A program made the translations under genes and the position numbers. Below, in pieces: positions 1-8,617 of a DNA stretch of 64,000 bases; within the stretch, counting starts at the first letter, position 1, and each line of letters begins with the position of its first letter. The stretch is taken from the NCBI RefSeq assembly GCF_014650815.1, contig NZ_BMVR01000002.1:620001-684000 (forward strand). Direction: 5' to 3'. Source of the DNA: Streptomyces flavofungini (GTDB lineage: Bacteria > Actinomycetota > Actinomycetes > Streptomycetales > Streptomycetaceae). The notes below the pieces were generated by a model that saw nothing but the letters and a program-made list of their open reading frames with translations, searched no databases and was not told where the DNA came from.

Positions 1-350
1 TGACGGCGTCGCACCACCCGAGCCTGACAGCACCAGTCCACCCCCACGAACGACCACAGCCAGATCACATAGCTATCGCGAACTGCTGAGCAACTCTAGC
101 CACGGGGTACGACAGTCCGTATTCAGATGATCACCCGCGGCACCAGTTCCAGCCATCACGAGGTCCACCAGGCCGACCCATCGCTCCGTCGCACGGCGCC
201 TTGCCCTGTCCAGGGCTGCTCGCGGAGGGCCATGCGCCAACGACCGCGCCGTACCAGCCAAAGCATGTGCGTTGCCGCGAACGGCGCGTCTCGGCAGCAG
301 CAACGGGTGCCCACCCAACGGCTCACAGCCCGGCCCCTGGGGCACGTGGC
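1..350. other. Non-coding or unrecognised left edge
   Basis: No reading frame here on either strand has convincing Streptomyces codon bias, a ribosome binding site or a recognisable motif. It lies downstream of the minus-strand regulator that ends at 351. It may hold that gene's 3' region or the decayed end of an element outside the window, but nothing specific can be supported. Confidence 0.4.
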
Positions 351-1139
351 TCAGGAGGCGGGAGGCGCCCCGGGGTTGGGCACCGCCCGGCCCCAAAGTT
401 CTTCTGCGTGCTCAGTGAACCGCGCGAACATTCCCGAGTCGCCCTGTCGACGCAGATGCAGCAGCGGTGAATCGTGACCGACCAGCCGGGCCAAGTGAGG
501 CGTCACCAAAGCGTCGTCGTCGAAGCGGAATACCGACAGAGATACATGATTCACCGCGTCTTCCGCGCTGATGCGACGTGCCTCCAGGCCGGGGAGGGAC
601 CCCAGCCGCTCAAGGTGCTCAAGCGTGATCCGGATGCGAGTGGACACGCTCAGGGCCACGTCTTCAATGACCTCACGTTGCCGCGTCACCTCCCCCTCCG
701 GATCGCCGACGAGGAAGCGCACCTTCACGCCTGCTTCGGCCTTCCGGCGCACGGTGTCGGCGAACTGCGGGATCTGCGTCCAGAAGAAGTAGTTCGTGTA
801 GCCGGCCAGGAAGATTTCGGACTCGGCGCCTTCTACGAGATCTGACCACACCGTCGAAGGGCAGGCCGAGCGATACGGGTAGCTGTGGACGATCTCACGG
901 TCGATGCCGGTCTTGATGCGGTTCTTGACAGCCTGCGGCCACAGCATCTCTTCATCCACTCCCAACGCTCGCGCGGCGTCCTCACGATTCCTTGCGTGCG
1001 GGGTCAACTCGGCGTCCCCGAGCCACCGTTCCACTTGCTTCCGCGACACTCCCACCCGGTGCGCCAACTGTCGCGGCGTCAGGCCCGCCTCCATTAAGGC
1101 CACCTGCAGAGCGTTGTTCAATGTCAACCCCCGCGACAT
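351..1139 (-). CDS. XRE-family regulator with DUF5919-type C-terminal domain
   Basis: A 262-residue cytoplasmic protein. Residues about 5-60 form a Cro/CI-type helix-turn-helix (TPRQLAHRVGVSRKQVERW). Residues about 95-260 form an alpha/beta domain (SEIFLAGYTNYFFW, GVKVRFLVGDPEGEV, VNHVSLSVFRFDDDALVTPH). This resembles the DUF5919/phospholipase-D-like fold found in actinobacterial XRE regulators, but without an intact HKD catalytic motif, so a ligand-sensing role is likelier than nuclease activity. An ATG at 1139 is chosen because the helix-turn-helix begins right after it; 79 further in-frame upstream codons read as noise. It is divergent from the small gene at 1234. The DNA-binding role is well supported; targets and ligand are unknown. 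Confidence 0.75.
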   Translation of the reverse strand: MSRGLTLNNALQVALMEAGLTPRQLAHRVGVSRKQVERWLGDAELTPHARNREDAARALGVDEEMLWPQAVKNRIKTGIDREIVHSYPYRSACPSTVWSDLVEGAESEIFLAGYTNYFFWTQIPQFADTVRRKAEAGVKVRFLVGDPEGEVTRQREVIEDVALSVSTRIRITLEHLERLGSLPGLEARRISAEDAVNHVSLSVFRFDDDALVTPHLARLVGHDSPLLHLRRQGDSGMFARFTEHAEELWGRAVPNPGAPPAS

Positions 1140-1233
1140 GGACGTTTGGGCCTTCTTCGACCTTAGCCGCGAACTGCCCAACTGTCCCCGAAAGCACGTC
1201 GATACGTTCGCAAAGCACAGCCACGATCTCGTC
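1140..1233. promoter_or_regulatory. Divergent promoter region of regulator and small CxxC gene
   Basis: The start codons at 1139 (minus) and 1234 (plus) face away from a 94-bp spacer, which must hold both promoters. XRE regulators commonly bind such spacers. No long inverted repeat was found, so this rests on gene geometry alone. Confidence 0.4.
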
Positions 1234-1473
1234 ATGACCGAGCCGACGCGATACCCCGGACAACCCATCGAGCTTCCGCTGGACCCGTGGCTGTACGACT
1301 GCCTACCGATGCACGGCTGCGAGGTCTGCGAGGCATTGGCCCGACAGCGGAACGCCGCCCTCAAGAGCGGCGACACTTGGACTGCCTATCGGGCAGCCTC
1401 GGAAATCCGCGACCACCGCAACCACTCGGTCGCGGCGGTCCACGAAGTGACGTGCAGCCCGGACCAGCCATAG
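1234..1473 (+). CDS. Small hypothetical CxxC protein
   Basis: A 79-residue, probably cytoplasmic protein beginning MTEPTRYPGQPIELPLDPW, with a central HGCEVCEALARQRN segment whose CxxC pair could bind metal or be redox-active. The composition and the Asp/Arg/His-rich helix after the CxxC look like real coding sequence. It is divergent from the XRE/DUF5919 regulator, in the layout where Streptomyces pairs an XRE regulator with a small partner. No strong Shine-Dalgarno precedes the ATG, so translation may be leaderless. Its function is not recognised. Confidence 0.55.
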   Translation: MTEPTRYPGQPIELPLDPWLYDCLPMHGCEVCEALARQRNAALKSGDTWTAYRAASEIRDHRNHSVAAVHEVTCSPDQP

Positions 1474-1564
1474 CGTCGCCCTGCCGCCCGCAGCGGCCCG
1501 CGACTTCGTCCGCTCCATCAAGGCGGGCAAGGCGGACCACCTCCCTCCAGAGGAGATCTCCTGA
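1451..1564 (+). pseudogene. Possible DUF397-like C-terminal remnant
   Basis: The second plus-strand frame, open from 1451 to a TGA at 1562-1564, encodes a tail with VALPPAARDFVRSIKAGK. This resembles the C-terminus of DUF397 proteins, the usual partners of Streptomyces XRE regulators. It has no start codon of its own and overlaps the end of the CxxC gene in another frame. It could be a fragment of a lost partner or chance similarity. Confidence 0.25.
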
Positions 1565-1655
1565 TCGTCGAGGGACCCGACGTGAACCCAAATGCAGCCA
1601 GTTGACGCCCAGTTGAAGCATTTCCCCGGCGCCGCCCGGCTGCCACACTCCCGGC

Positions 1656-3896
1656 ATGGGATCGATCTTCGCGTTTCTCGCCGGCGTCAACGCCTACGAT
1701 CCGCGGCTCGCCAGGCCCCTGCGCGGCTGCGTCAACGACGTCACCGCTGCCCGCGAGCTGCTGACCCGGCGCACGAGCGGCGCGGCGCGGACCGCCGTGG
1801 TGTGCGACGGCGAGGTGACCGTGGACGTGGTCGAGGACGGCATCCGGCGCTTCCTGGGCGCGGCGGGTCCGGGTGACACGGCGCTGTTCTGGTTCTCGGG
1901 GCACGGCACGCACACCTGGGCTGCGGGCGCCGACCTGCTGATCGAGGCGACCGGCCGCAACCAGGCCCTGCTGTGCGCCGACGGCCCGTTGTCCGACAAG
2001 CGCCTCGGCGCGCTCCTCGGCGCGGTGGCCGCGCGTGGCGCGCACGTCGCCGCCGTCCTCGACTGCTGTTTCTCGGGCGGTGCGACACGGGAGCCGGAGG
2101 GCCTCGTCGCACGGTTCGCGCCCACGCCCGCCCCGGCGGCGGCGCCCGGCACGGATCCGTCGCACCCGCGTGCGCCGTGGGCGGCCGAGGGCCGGGACGT
2201 GCCGGTACGCGAGGACGCCGGGCAGCACGTGCTGCTCGCCGCGAGCCGGCTCGACCAGCTGTCGTACGAGGGGCAGTTCGGTGGCCGACCGCACGGCGCG
2301 TTCACGTACACGCTGCTCGGTGCGGTCCGGGACGCGGGGCCCGACGTGACGTACCGGAACCTCCTCGCGGCGGCGGACGCGCGGGTGCAGCGCGGCGGCG
2401 TCGGCCAGCAGCCGGTGCTGTTCCCGGCGGCTCCGGGGGGCGTCGCGGACCTGCCGTTCCTGGGCGGGGCCGTGGCCCGGGTGCCGGGTCCGTATCTGCT
2501 GCGGCTCGGCGCGCGGGGGTGGGAGGTCGACTGCGGGACGGGGCACGGGCTACGGGACGGGGCGGGGGCGTCGGGGACGGAGTTCCGGGTCGTGGGGGAT
2601 GAAGGGGTCGGGGACGAGGGTGTCGGGGGTGAAGGGGTCGGGGACGAGCCTCTCGGGGATGAGCGTGTCGGGGACGGAGGGGAGATCGGGGGCGCGGCTG
2701 AGGGTTCCGCGCGGGGCCGGGAACCCCAGGCACAGGAACCCCAGGCACAGGAACCCCAGGCACAGGAACCACGGGCACAGGAACCCCAGGCACAGGAACC
2801 CCAGGCACAGGAACCACGGGCACAGGAACCCCAGGCCCGGGTGCTGCGGGCGCGCGAGGTGCACGCCGACCGTTCGCTCGTGGACCCGCTGGGGTGGGAG
2901 CCCGACGCCGGGCGGGTGTACCCGGTGGCGCTGTCGGCGCTGGCGCTCGCGCCCGCGACGGTGACCTTCGACGCGGCCTCGGGCGGGACGCGTGCGGCCG
3001 AACCCGACGGCAGCCGACTCGCCGCCCTGGAAGCCGACTTCAGGCACGCCCTCGCGACCTCCGGCCCGGGCGACGGCCCCTCCCCCCTGCTCCGCCCGAC
3101 CCCCGCCCCCACCGGCACAGCCGCCCCCGCCGACGCCGCCGACCTCCACTTCCGCGTCGCGCCCCGAGACGGCCTCGCCCACGTCCTGCGGCGCGACGGC
3201 ACCCCCTTCACCGCGCCGCTGCCCCTCGCCGGGCCCGGCGACGTACCGCGGCTCGTGAGCTGCCTGGCGCACCTCACCCGCTGGCATCAGATCCGCGATC
3301 TGGCGGCGCGCCCCTCGGTGCTCGACAACCTGGTCCAGGTGGAGATCGCTCCGTGGGGCGCCCCGCCGGGGCAGGTCCTGGTGCCGGACGGCAGTGGTGA
3401 GATCGTCTGCGCGTACGCGCCGGAAGGGGCGGAGCCGCGTGAGCCCTGGGTGTCCATCCGGCTGCACAACCGGTCCCCCGGGCGCACCCTGTGGTGCCTG
3501 CTGCTCGACCTCACCGACAGCTATGGAAGCCATTCCGCGCTGTTCCCCGGCCACTTCATCGGTCCGGGCCGCACCGGGCACGCGCTGGACGGCGAGCCGG
3601 TGCAGTTGTCGCTGCCCGCGTCGCGGCCCGCCGTGCCGGGGGCGTCGGCGCGCGACTGGCTGAAGCTCGTCGTCGCCGAGGGCGAGCTGAACACGGTGCC
3701 GTTCCACCTGCCCTCGTGGGACGCGGACCGCTCGGGGGCGCGGGACGCCGTCGTCGACTTCGGCGCGGGGGCGCTGCGGCTCGACCCGCCCGAAGCCGCT
3801 CACGGCCGCGACCTGGGCGGCGTCACCTCGGGCTCCCCCGGCCGCTGGACCGCCCGCACGATCAGCGTGCGCACCGTCGTGCCGGGCGGCTACTGA
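1656..3896 (+). CDS. Caspase-family (C14) peptidase with repeat linker and beta-rich C-terminal domain
   Basis: A 746-residue protein. Residues 1-270 form a caspase-like p20 domain: FLAGVNAY strand, catalytic His83 in FSGHGT and catalytic Cys138 in DCCFSGG, then an Arg/Pro-rich region and a QLSYEGQFGGRPHGAFTYTL segment typical of bacterial caspase homologues. A low-complexity linker (about residues 313-395) is built from two pentapeptide repeats. The C-terminal 280 residues include WVSIRLHNRSPGRTLWCLLL and ALFPGHFI, a beta-sandwich pattern like the DUF4384-type domains that follow bacterial caspases. Family members act as suicide or signalling proteases in conflict systems. It converges with the CHAT gene and their 3' ends overlap by 7 bp. 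No strong Shine-Dalgarno is visible before the ATG. Substrate unknown. Confidence 0.85.
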   Translation: MGSIFAFLAGVNAYDPRLARPLRGCVNDVTAARELLTRRTSGAARTAVVCDGEVTVDVVEDGIRRFLGAAGPGDTALFWFSGHGTHTWAAGADLLIEATGRNQALLCADGPLSDKRLGALLGAVAARGAHVAAVLDCCFSGGATREPEGLVARFAPTPAPAAAPGTDPSHPRAPWAAEGRDVPVREDAGQHVLLAASRLDQLSYEGQFGGRPHGAFTYTLLGAVRDAGPDVTYRNLLAAADARVQRGGVGQQPVLFPAAPGGVADLPFLGGAVARVPGPYLLRLGARGWEVDCGTGHGLRDGAGASGTEFRVVGDEGVGDEGVGGEGVGDEPLGDERVGDGGEIGGAAEGSARGREPQAQEPQAQEPQAQEPRAQEPQAQEPQAQEPRAQEPQARVLRAREVHADRSLVDPLGWEPDAGRVYPVALSALALAPATVTFDAASGGTRAAEPDGSRLAALEADFRHALATSGPGDGPSPLLRPTPAPTGTAAPADAADLHFRVAPRDGLAHVLRRDGTPFTAPLPLAGPGDVPRLVSCLAHLTRWHQIRDLAARPSVLDNLVQVEIAPWGAPPGQVLVPDGSGEIVCAYAPEGAEPREPWVSIRLHNRSPGRTLWCLLLDLTDSYGSHSALFPGHFIGPGRTGHALDGEPVQLSLPASRPAVPGASARDWLKLVVAEGELNTVPFHLPSWDADRSGARDAVVDFGAGALRLDPPEAAHGRDLGGVTSGSPGRWTARTISVRTVVPGGY
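2592..2681 (+). repeat. 15-bp tandem repeat, six units (VGDEG)
   Basis: Six in-frame 15-bp units encode VGDEG-like pentapeptides (VGDEG, VGDEG, VGGEG, VGDEP, LGDER, VGDGG) inside the caspase gene linker. The unit length preserves frame, so copy number could vary without disrupting the protein. Confidence 0.85.
2721..2840 (+). repeat. 15-bp tandem repeat, eight units (EPQAQ/EPRAQ)
   Basis: Eight in-frame copies of a 15-bp unit (gaaccccaggcacag; copies four and seven carry gaaccacgggcacag, the last ends ccgg) encode EPQAQ or EPRAQ. The near identity of the units indicates recent expansion. Confidence 0.92.
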
Positions 3897-6800
3897 CCGA
3901 GGTGGGTGAACCCCGCCCACGCGCTCAGGTCGTCCGGGTCGATGTGCCGGGCCCGGAACGCGAGGGACGGGGGCAGCGTGGGCGGCAGGACCCGGTCCGG
4001 GTCGACCATCCACAGCTGGGCGCGGCGCAGGGCCCGGGCGGGCGGCTCGCCCTCGGCCCTGAGGTAGTGGTGGGCCATGAACATCAGGACCGACGTGGCG
4101 TCGTCGGGCACCGGCCAGAGGGAGCCCACGACGGACCGCGCGCCCGCCACCAGGAACGCGGTCGCGAGACTGTACGCCTCGTTGTGGCCGTGCCCGGAGA
4201 CATGGCTGCGGCAGGCCGCGAGCAGGACCAGGCCGAGCCGCCCCCGGCGGCCCGCGCCCACCGCCTCGGTGAGTTCCTCGGCCGACAACTCGCCGCCGTA
4301 CAGGCTCAGGTGGGAGCTGCGCCGGGCGCTGGGCGTGACGGCGGCGTGGCAGGCGAGGTGCAGGACGGCGCTGTCGTCACCGCCGTCGCGGGTCAGCCAG
4401 GACACCACCTCGTGCGGCGTCCCGGGACCGGCGCCGCCCCCGCCCGCGCGGCGCCCGAGGAACTGGCCGCGCGGGTAGAAGACACGCTGTACGGCGTCCG
4501 CCTCCTCGCCCGCGTACCGCAGGTCGCCGGTGGGGTCGCCGACGACCAGGGCGGCACCCGTGTGCGGGACGGCGGGGCGTGCGGCCACCTCGCAGAGCAG
4601 CCGCGCCGACGCGGCGTACGAGATCTCCGCCTCGGCGAGGGCGTACCGGCGGCGGCCGTCGGGGCCGTCGGTCCAGGCCGCGTGCCAGGGCACCTGGCCG
4701 AGGGTGCCCATCGGGACGAGCACCAGGCGCGGGCCGAGCCCGCCGGGGGTGGCGAAGGTGTCCAGGAGCGGCCCGACACCGGCGTGCCAGGCCCAGCCGC
4801 AGAGCCGGTCGAGCTGGGTCCGCAGCGGCTCCGGGCGGTGGGCCGGGGCCGCGCCGGGCACGGGGCCGAGGTCGCGGGCGGCGACGGCGCCGGGCCGGTA
4901 GTCGCGCAGCGGCGCCGCGTCCTGGGTGAGCCGGGGCAGCGGCACGGTGTGCACGTCGGCGCGGCAGGTGACGACGACGGCGGTGCCGCCGATGTCGTCG
5001 GACGCGGGCACGAGGTAGACCAGGGCGTCCTTGCCGTGGATGCGCAGCGCCGCCGCGATCTCGGCCGTCGTGGGCGGGGTGAGGAGCCGGTCCTGGGCGC
5101 CGTCGGAGCCGGTGAGGGCGGCGAGCACGCGGCGGCGCAGCGCACTGGGCACGGTCGGCGCGGCGGCGGCCGGGTCGCGCGCGGCCTCCGCCCCGGACTC
5201 CCGCCACTGCCGGGCCAGGTCCTCGTGTCCGGTGGCGGCGAGTCGTTCGGGCACGGTGCTCGACGTGGTGGCCGCGTGCAGGACCAGGCCGCGGCAGGCG
5301 TCGAGCGCCCGCACCGCCTCGGCCGGGGTGTTGTCGCGCAGACACCAGGCGGCGACTTCGAGTGCGGCGTCGGTGGCCTGCGCGGCGGCCTGTGCGGCGT
5401 GGTCGGTGCCGGACTGCAGGAGCGCCGCCCAGGTGTGGCCGCGCAGGGCGTCGAGGCCGGTGCGGCGGGCGGTGTCGTGGTCGCCGCGCAGGCGCTGGGC
5501 GTGGGCGAGCGCGCGGCCCGCTTCGGCGTAGAGGCGGTGCTCGGGGCCGCCGCAGCCGTGCAGCGCCGTCTCCAGGAGGCCGACGCCGCTCGCGAGGGAG
5601 CGGGCGCGGGCGGCGGGGTCGGGCTCCGCCTCGGCGAGGGCGCAGTGGCCGCCGCCGAGACCCATGGCGTACCGCAGGCTGTCGTCGCTGCCCTGCTCGG
5701 CCAGGTCGTACGCCTCTTGGAGCAGGTCCATGGCGTCCTGGACCGCGGCCGGATCCCAGGGGGCGGCGGCGCGGGCCATGCGCGCGGCGCCGCTGTCGCC
5801 GAGGACCCGGGCCCGGCGGTCGCGCGGCAGGCGGCGGGCCTCGGCGCGCAGCCGGTCCGCGCCGAGCCGACCGGCCAGGGGCGGTGCGTCGGGGACTCCG
5901 AGGGTGCGGGCGAGCAGGTCGCGGGCGAGGAGCAGGTCCTCCAGGACGGTGCCGAGTTCGGCGCGTGCCGGGTGGTCGTCCGCGAGGCCGTCGCGGGCCT
6001 CGACGGCGACGCGGATGCTCCGGTCGGCCGCGGCCACGTCGCCGCGCGCCACGGCGTCCTGGGCGTCGACGGCGGCGTACTTGGCGTCCATGAGGCGGCG
6101 GTTGTGCTCGGTGATCTGCGGGCTGTGGCGCAGTTGCGCCCACTTCGACCGGGCGGCGTCCCGGTCGTCGCGGGTCGCGGCGTGCTCCCCGCGCGCGCCG
6201 AGGGCCTCGATGTGGCCGATCTCCGCGGCGTGCCGGTGGTGCCGTTCCGCGTCCGAGCCGGTGTCGCCCTCGTCTCCGGCGGCGCCCGGCGCTCCGGTGG
6301 CCGGGCGGGCTCCGGCCCGTGTGAAGTGGTCGATGATGTCGTCGAACCGGTTGTCGAGTCCTGCCATGGAGTCCCGCAGCCGTACGTTGCCGACCGCGGC
6401 GTGGGCCTGCCGCTGCCAGTCTGGGTCGTCCGGGCGGAACGCGAGGACGCAGGCGATCAGCGCGTCCTTCTCCTTCGCCCGGTCGAAGAACATCGGCATG
6501 TGCGGCATGTACCGCAGCATTTCGAGGGCCGCCTCGGCGCGCTTCTCCTCGGACTCCGTCCTGCTCCAGGCGGCGAACGCCCGGTCGAGGCGGGGGACGA
6601 GCTCGTCCGTCGGCGTGGCGCCGGACGACCAGCCCGGCATGCCCTCGACACCACCGCTGTGGTCGAAATAGAGGAACCCCTCCTCCACCGCGCCCATCAC
6701 CCCTTGGATGGCGGCGGACATGGCGTCGCCGGAGTCCGGGACGAGGCCGCGTTCGTGGAGGACGAACCGGGCCCAGCCGGCCATCATCTGCCCGCCCGCG

Positions 6801-7897
6801 TGCACGGCGCGGGACACCCGGTCCTCGGCCCGGCCTTCGGCGAGGATCACGTCCGCGAGTCCGGCGACTTCGTGGAGGCGGCGTACGTCCCCGTCGTCGT
6901 AGTAGCGCGCCTGGAGGAACTGGGCCAGACACAGCGCCGTCCTGGCGACGCTGCCGTCCCGCTCGGGCCGCCAGGCGGCGATCGCGCGCCGCAGCAGGGC
7001 GATGGCCCGGTCACGGCCCTCGGCGTCACCGCGGTGCGTCGCCCGCTCGTAGAGGATCTTCCCGAAGCCGTCGAAGTGGCCCGGGCCGAGCAGCGCCTCG
7101 TACTCCGGGTCGTCGAGCACGTGGAGCACCTGCCCCTCAAGGGCCTCGGCCTGCTGCGGATCGGGCCAGGTGCTCCAGACCGCGCCGCGGACGTAGACGG
7201 AGCGGAGCACCGCGTCCCGCACCCAGGGCGGCTCGTCCCCGGGGCGCTGCCGCACCTCGCTGAGCGCGCGGTCCAACTCCGCGGCGGCCTCTTCCAGCCG
7301 GGCCCGCTCGACCGTCCTGTCCACGAGGCTCCCGGACGCGAACGCCAGCTCCGCCAGCGCGACCCCGAGGCCGTACCGCACCTGCTGCAGGTCGCTGGAC
7401 GGATGGCCCGCGTCGAGGACCGCCGCGTAGTGCGCGGCGGACGCCTCGGCGTCGGCGGCGGTGCCGCCGTGCCGCAGCTTGCGCTGGAGGTACAAGTGGC
7501 CCTGGTTGGCGCGCATGCCGAGGACGACGGCGTCGTCGAGGCCCTCGCAGCGGGCCGCTTCCTCGTACCGGCGCAGTGCCTCGTCGAGAAGTCCGGGCCG
7601 CGGGTCGGCCTCGTAGCGGAACGCGGCGACGTGGGCGTACGAGGCCCGCCACAGGCTCCAGTCGGCCGAGTCGCCGGGCGCCAGGAAGGCCGCGTCGAAC
7701 GCCTCGGCCGCCCGGCCCAGGTCGTCCGGGCGCCAGTCCTCCATGAACGCGAGGAGGCCCAGGAACCCGGCGCGGCCGTACAGTTCGGGCGCGTCCGCGT
7801 CGTCGGGGGCCAGGCCGGAGAGCACGTCGAGGAGCTCGTCGCGCTCGGCGCGGAGGTCGTCGGCACGGGTGGGGTCCGCGGCGTCTGCAGTGGTCAC
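3890..7897 (-). CDS. Large helical-repeat protein with C-terminal CHAT peptidase domain
   Basis: A 1,335-residue protein. Most of it is alpha-helical TPR/HEAT-like repeat (many Ala/Leu/Arg helices, e.g. around residues 90-650). The last ~330 residues are a CHAT (caspase-HetF-associated) domain: LVLVPMGTLGQVPWHAAW, catalytic His about 1184 in LHLACHA, catalytic Cys about 1229 in VLLAACRSH, and the family-typical ending WAGFTHLG. CHAT proteins are separase/caspase-clan cysteine peptidases activated through their repeat scaffold. The GTG at 7897 fits because homology-like helical sequence begins there; upstream codons overlap the RES gene in another frame. It is the last gene of a minus-strand run (macro, Xre-like, RES, CHAT) and meets the caspase gene tail to tail. 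Role in an immune or cell-death pathway is inferred. Confidence 0.85.
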   Translation of the reverse strand: MTTADAADPTRADDLRAERDELLDVLSGLAPDDADAPELYGRAGFLGLLAFMEDWRPDDLGRAAEAFDAAFLAPGDSADWSLWRASYAHVAAFRYEADPRPGLLDEALRRYEEAARCEGLDDAVVLGMRANQGHLYLQRKLRHGGTAADAEASAAHYAAVLDAGHPSSDLQQVRYGLGVALAELAFASGSLVDRTVERARLEEAAAELDRALSEVRQRPGDEPPWVRDAVLRSVYVRGAVWSTWPDPQQAEALEGQVLHVLDDPEYEALLGPGHFDGFGKILYERATHRGDAEGRDRAIALLRRAIAAWRPERDGSVARTALCLAQFLQARYYDDGDVRRLHEVAGLADVILAEGRAEDRVSRAVHAGGQMMAGWARFVLHERGLVPDSGDAMSAAIQGVMGAVEEGFLYFDHSGGVEGMPGWSSGATPTDELVPRLDRAFAAWSRTESEEKRAEAALEMLRYMPHMPMFFDRAKEKDALIACVLAFRPDDPDWQRQAHAAVGNVRLRDSMAGLDNRFDDIIDHFTRAGARPATGAPGAAGDEGDTGSDAERHHRHAAEIGHIEALGARGEHAATRDDRDAARSKWAQLRHSPQITEHNRRLMDAKYAAVDAQDAVARGDVAAADRSIRVAVEARDGLADDHPARAELGTVLEDLLLARDLLARTLGVPDAPPLAGRLGADRLRAEARRLPRDRRARVLGDSGAARMARAAAPWDPAAVQDAMDLLQEAYDLAEQGSDDSLRYAMGLGGGHCALAEAEPDPAARARSLASGVGLLETALHGCGGPEHRLYAEAGRALAHAQRLRGDHDTARRTGLDALRGHTWAALLQSGTDHAAQAAAQATDAALEVAAWCLRDNTPAEAVRALDACRGLVLHAATTSSTVPERLAATGHEDLARQWRESGAEAARDPAAAAPTVPSALRRRVLAALTGSDGAQDRLLTPPTTAEIAAALRIHGKDALVYLVPASDDIGGTAVVVTCRADVHTVPLPRLTQDAAPLRDYRPGAVAARDLGPVPGAAPAHRPEPLRTQLDRLCGWAWHAGVGPLLDTFATPGGLGPRLVLVPMGTLGQVPWHAAWTDGPDGRRRYALAEAEISYAASARLLCEVAARPAVPHTGAALVVGDPTGDLRYAGEEADAVQRVFYPRGQFLGRRAGGGGAGPGTPHEVVSWLTRDGGDDSAVLHLACHAAVTPSARRSSHLSLYGGELSAEELTEAVGAGRRGRLGLVLLAACRSHVSGHGHNEAYSLATAFLVAGARSVVGSLWPVPDDATSVLMFMAHHYLRAEGEPPARALRRAQLWMVDPDRVLPPTLPPSLAFRARHIDPDDLSAWAGFTHLGQ

Positions 7898-7961
7898 TCG
7901 TGGCCTTCGCAGGAGGAGAAGGGCGGGCCGGGGGCCCGCGCCGGACGGGAGGGGGCGGGGT

Positions 7962-8615
7962 TCACGGCGCGATGCGGACGAAGTACGGCTCCAGCAGGGA
8001 GTCGAGCCACTCCTGGCCGTCCCGCGTGCCGAAGTCCACGACGCCGTCCTCGACGACCTCGACGGTCCCCGGCGGGCACCGGTCCCCGAAGAGGACCACC
8101 GCCCGGTCGCCCGGCTCCCGCTTGGAGGCCCAGACGAGGCCCTGTGCCCAGGGCTCGGTGTGGCCGCGGATCCAGTGCGCCCAGTCACGGGTGTACGCGT
8201 ACTCGCCGGCCTCGGTGTGCACCAGCCAGCTGTCCTGGTGCACGGCGGCGAGGTCCCGCGCGGTGGCCAGGGAGACGACGTCGACGTCGGCGGCGAGCCG
8301 CAGGGTGCTCAGGCGCCGCTGTTCGACGCCCACCCGGGGCAGCAGCCGCGGCCCGCCGTCCGGGTCGAAGGGCAGCGAGCGCAGCAGGCTCTCGCAGACG
8401 GCGGCGGCCGTGCCGGTGCCCGCGTAGAGGTAGGCGTACGGATCGCAGGAGGTGCCGTCGAACCGGCCGCCCCCGTACAGGCAGTGGGAGGGGTGCGGGT
8501 TGAAGGCGGTGGCGTCGCGGTGGCGGGAGTGCACGCGGTACAAGGTGGTGCCGCGCGGGAGGGTCGCCTTCGTGGGCGTGCCCTGCGGCCGTGCCGGGGG
8601 GCGGTAGTTCGGCAC
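7962..8615 (-). CDS. RES-domain protein (candidate NAD+-degrading toxin)
   Basis: A 217-residue cytoplasmic protein carrying a RES domain: conserved Arg27 in LYRVH, the GGGRFDGT strand, the YAYLYAG turn and Glu75 in AVCESLL, then Ser-containing segments and a Trp-rich stretch (RDWAHWIRG). Established RES toxins (such as mycobacterial MbcT) destroy NAD+, either by phosphorolysis or hydrolysis. The GTG start at 8615 lies 2 bp after the stop of the upstream gene and is preceded by GGAGGGG, so the two are translationally coupled, as in RES-Xre toxin-antitoxin modules. Similarity is by motif only; a non-toxic actinobacterial RES paralogue is possible. Confidence 0.78.
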   Translation of the reverse strand: MPNYRPPARPQGTPTKATLPRGTTLYRVHSRHRDATAFNPHPSHCLYGGGRFDGTSCDPYAYLYAGTGTAAAVCESLLRSLPFDPDGGPRLLPRVGVEQRRLSTLRLAADVDVVSLATARDLAAVHQDSWLVHTEAGEYAYTRDWAHWIRGHTEPWAQGLVWASKREPGDRAVVLFGDRCPPGTVEVVEDGVVDFGTRDGQEWLDSLLEPYFVRIAP

Positions 8616-8617
8616 GT

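Noticed and set aside
2592..2840. CRISPR or transposon end repeats
   Set aside because: 15-bp units are in frame inside a gene and encode pentapeptides; no spacers or inverted terminal repeats.
3491..8503. A 1,670-codon plus-strand open frame opposite the CHAT gene
   Set aside because: It is the reverse-strand shadow of a GC-rich gene. It has no motif, and its composition (Arg/Gly/Val-rich) follows the antisense codon bias; the minus strand carries clear TPR and CHAT motifs.
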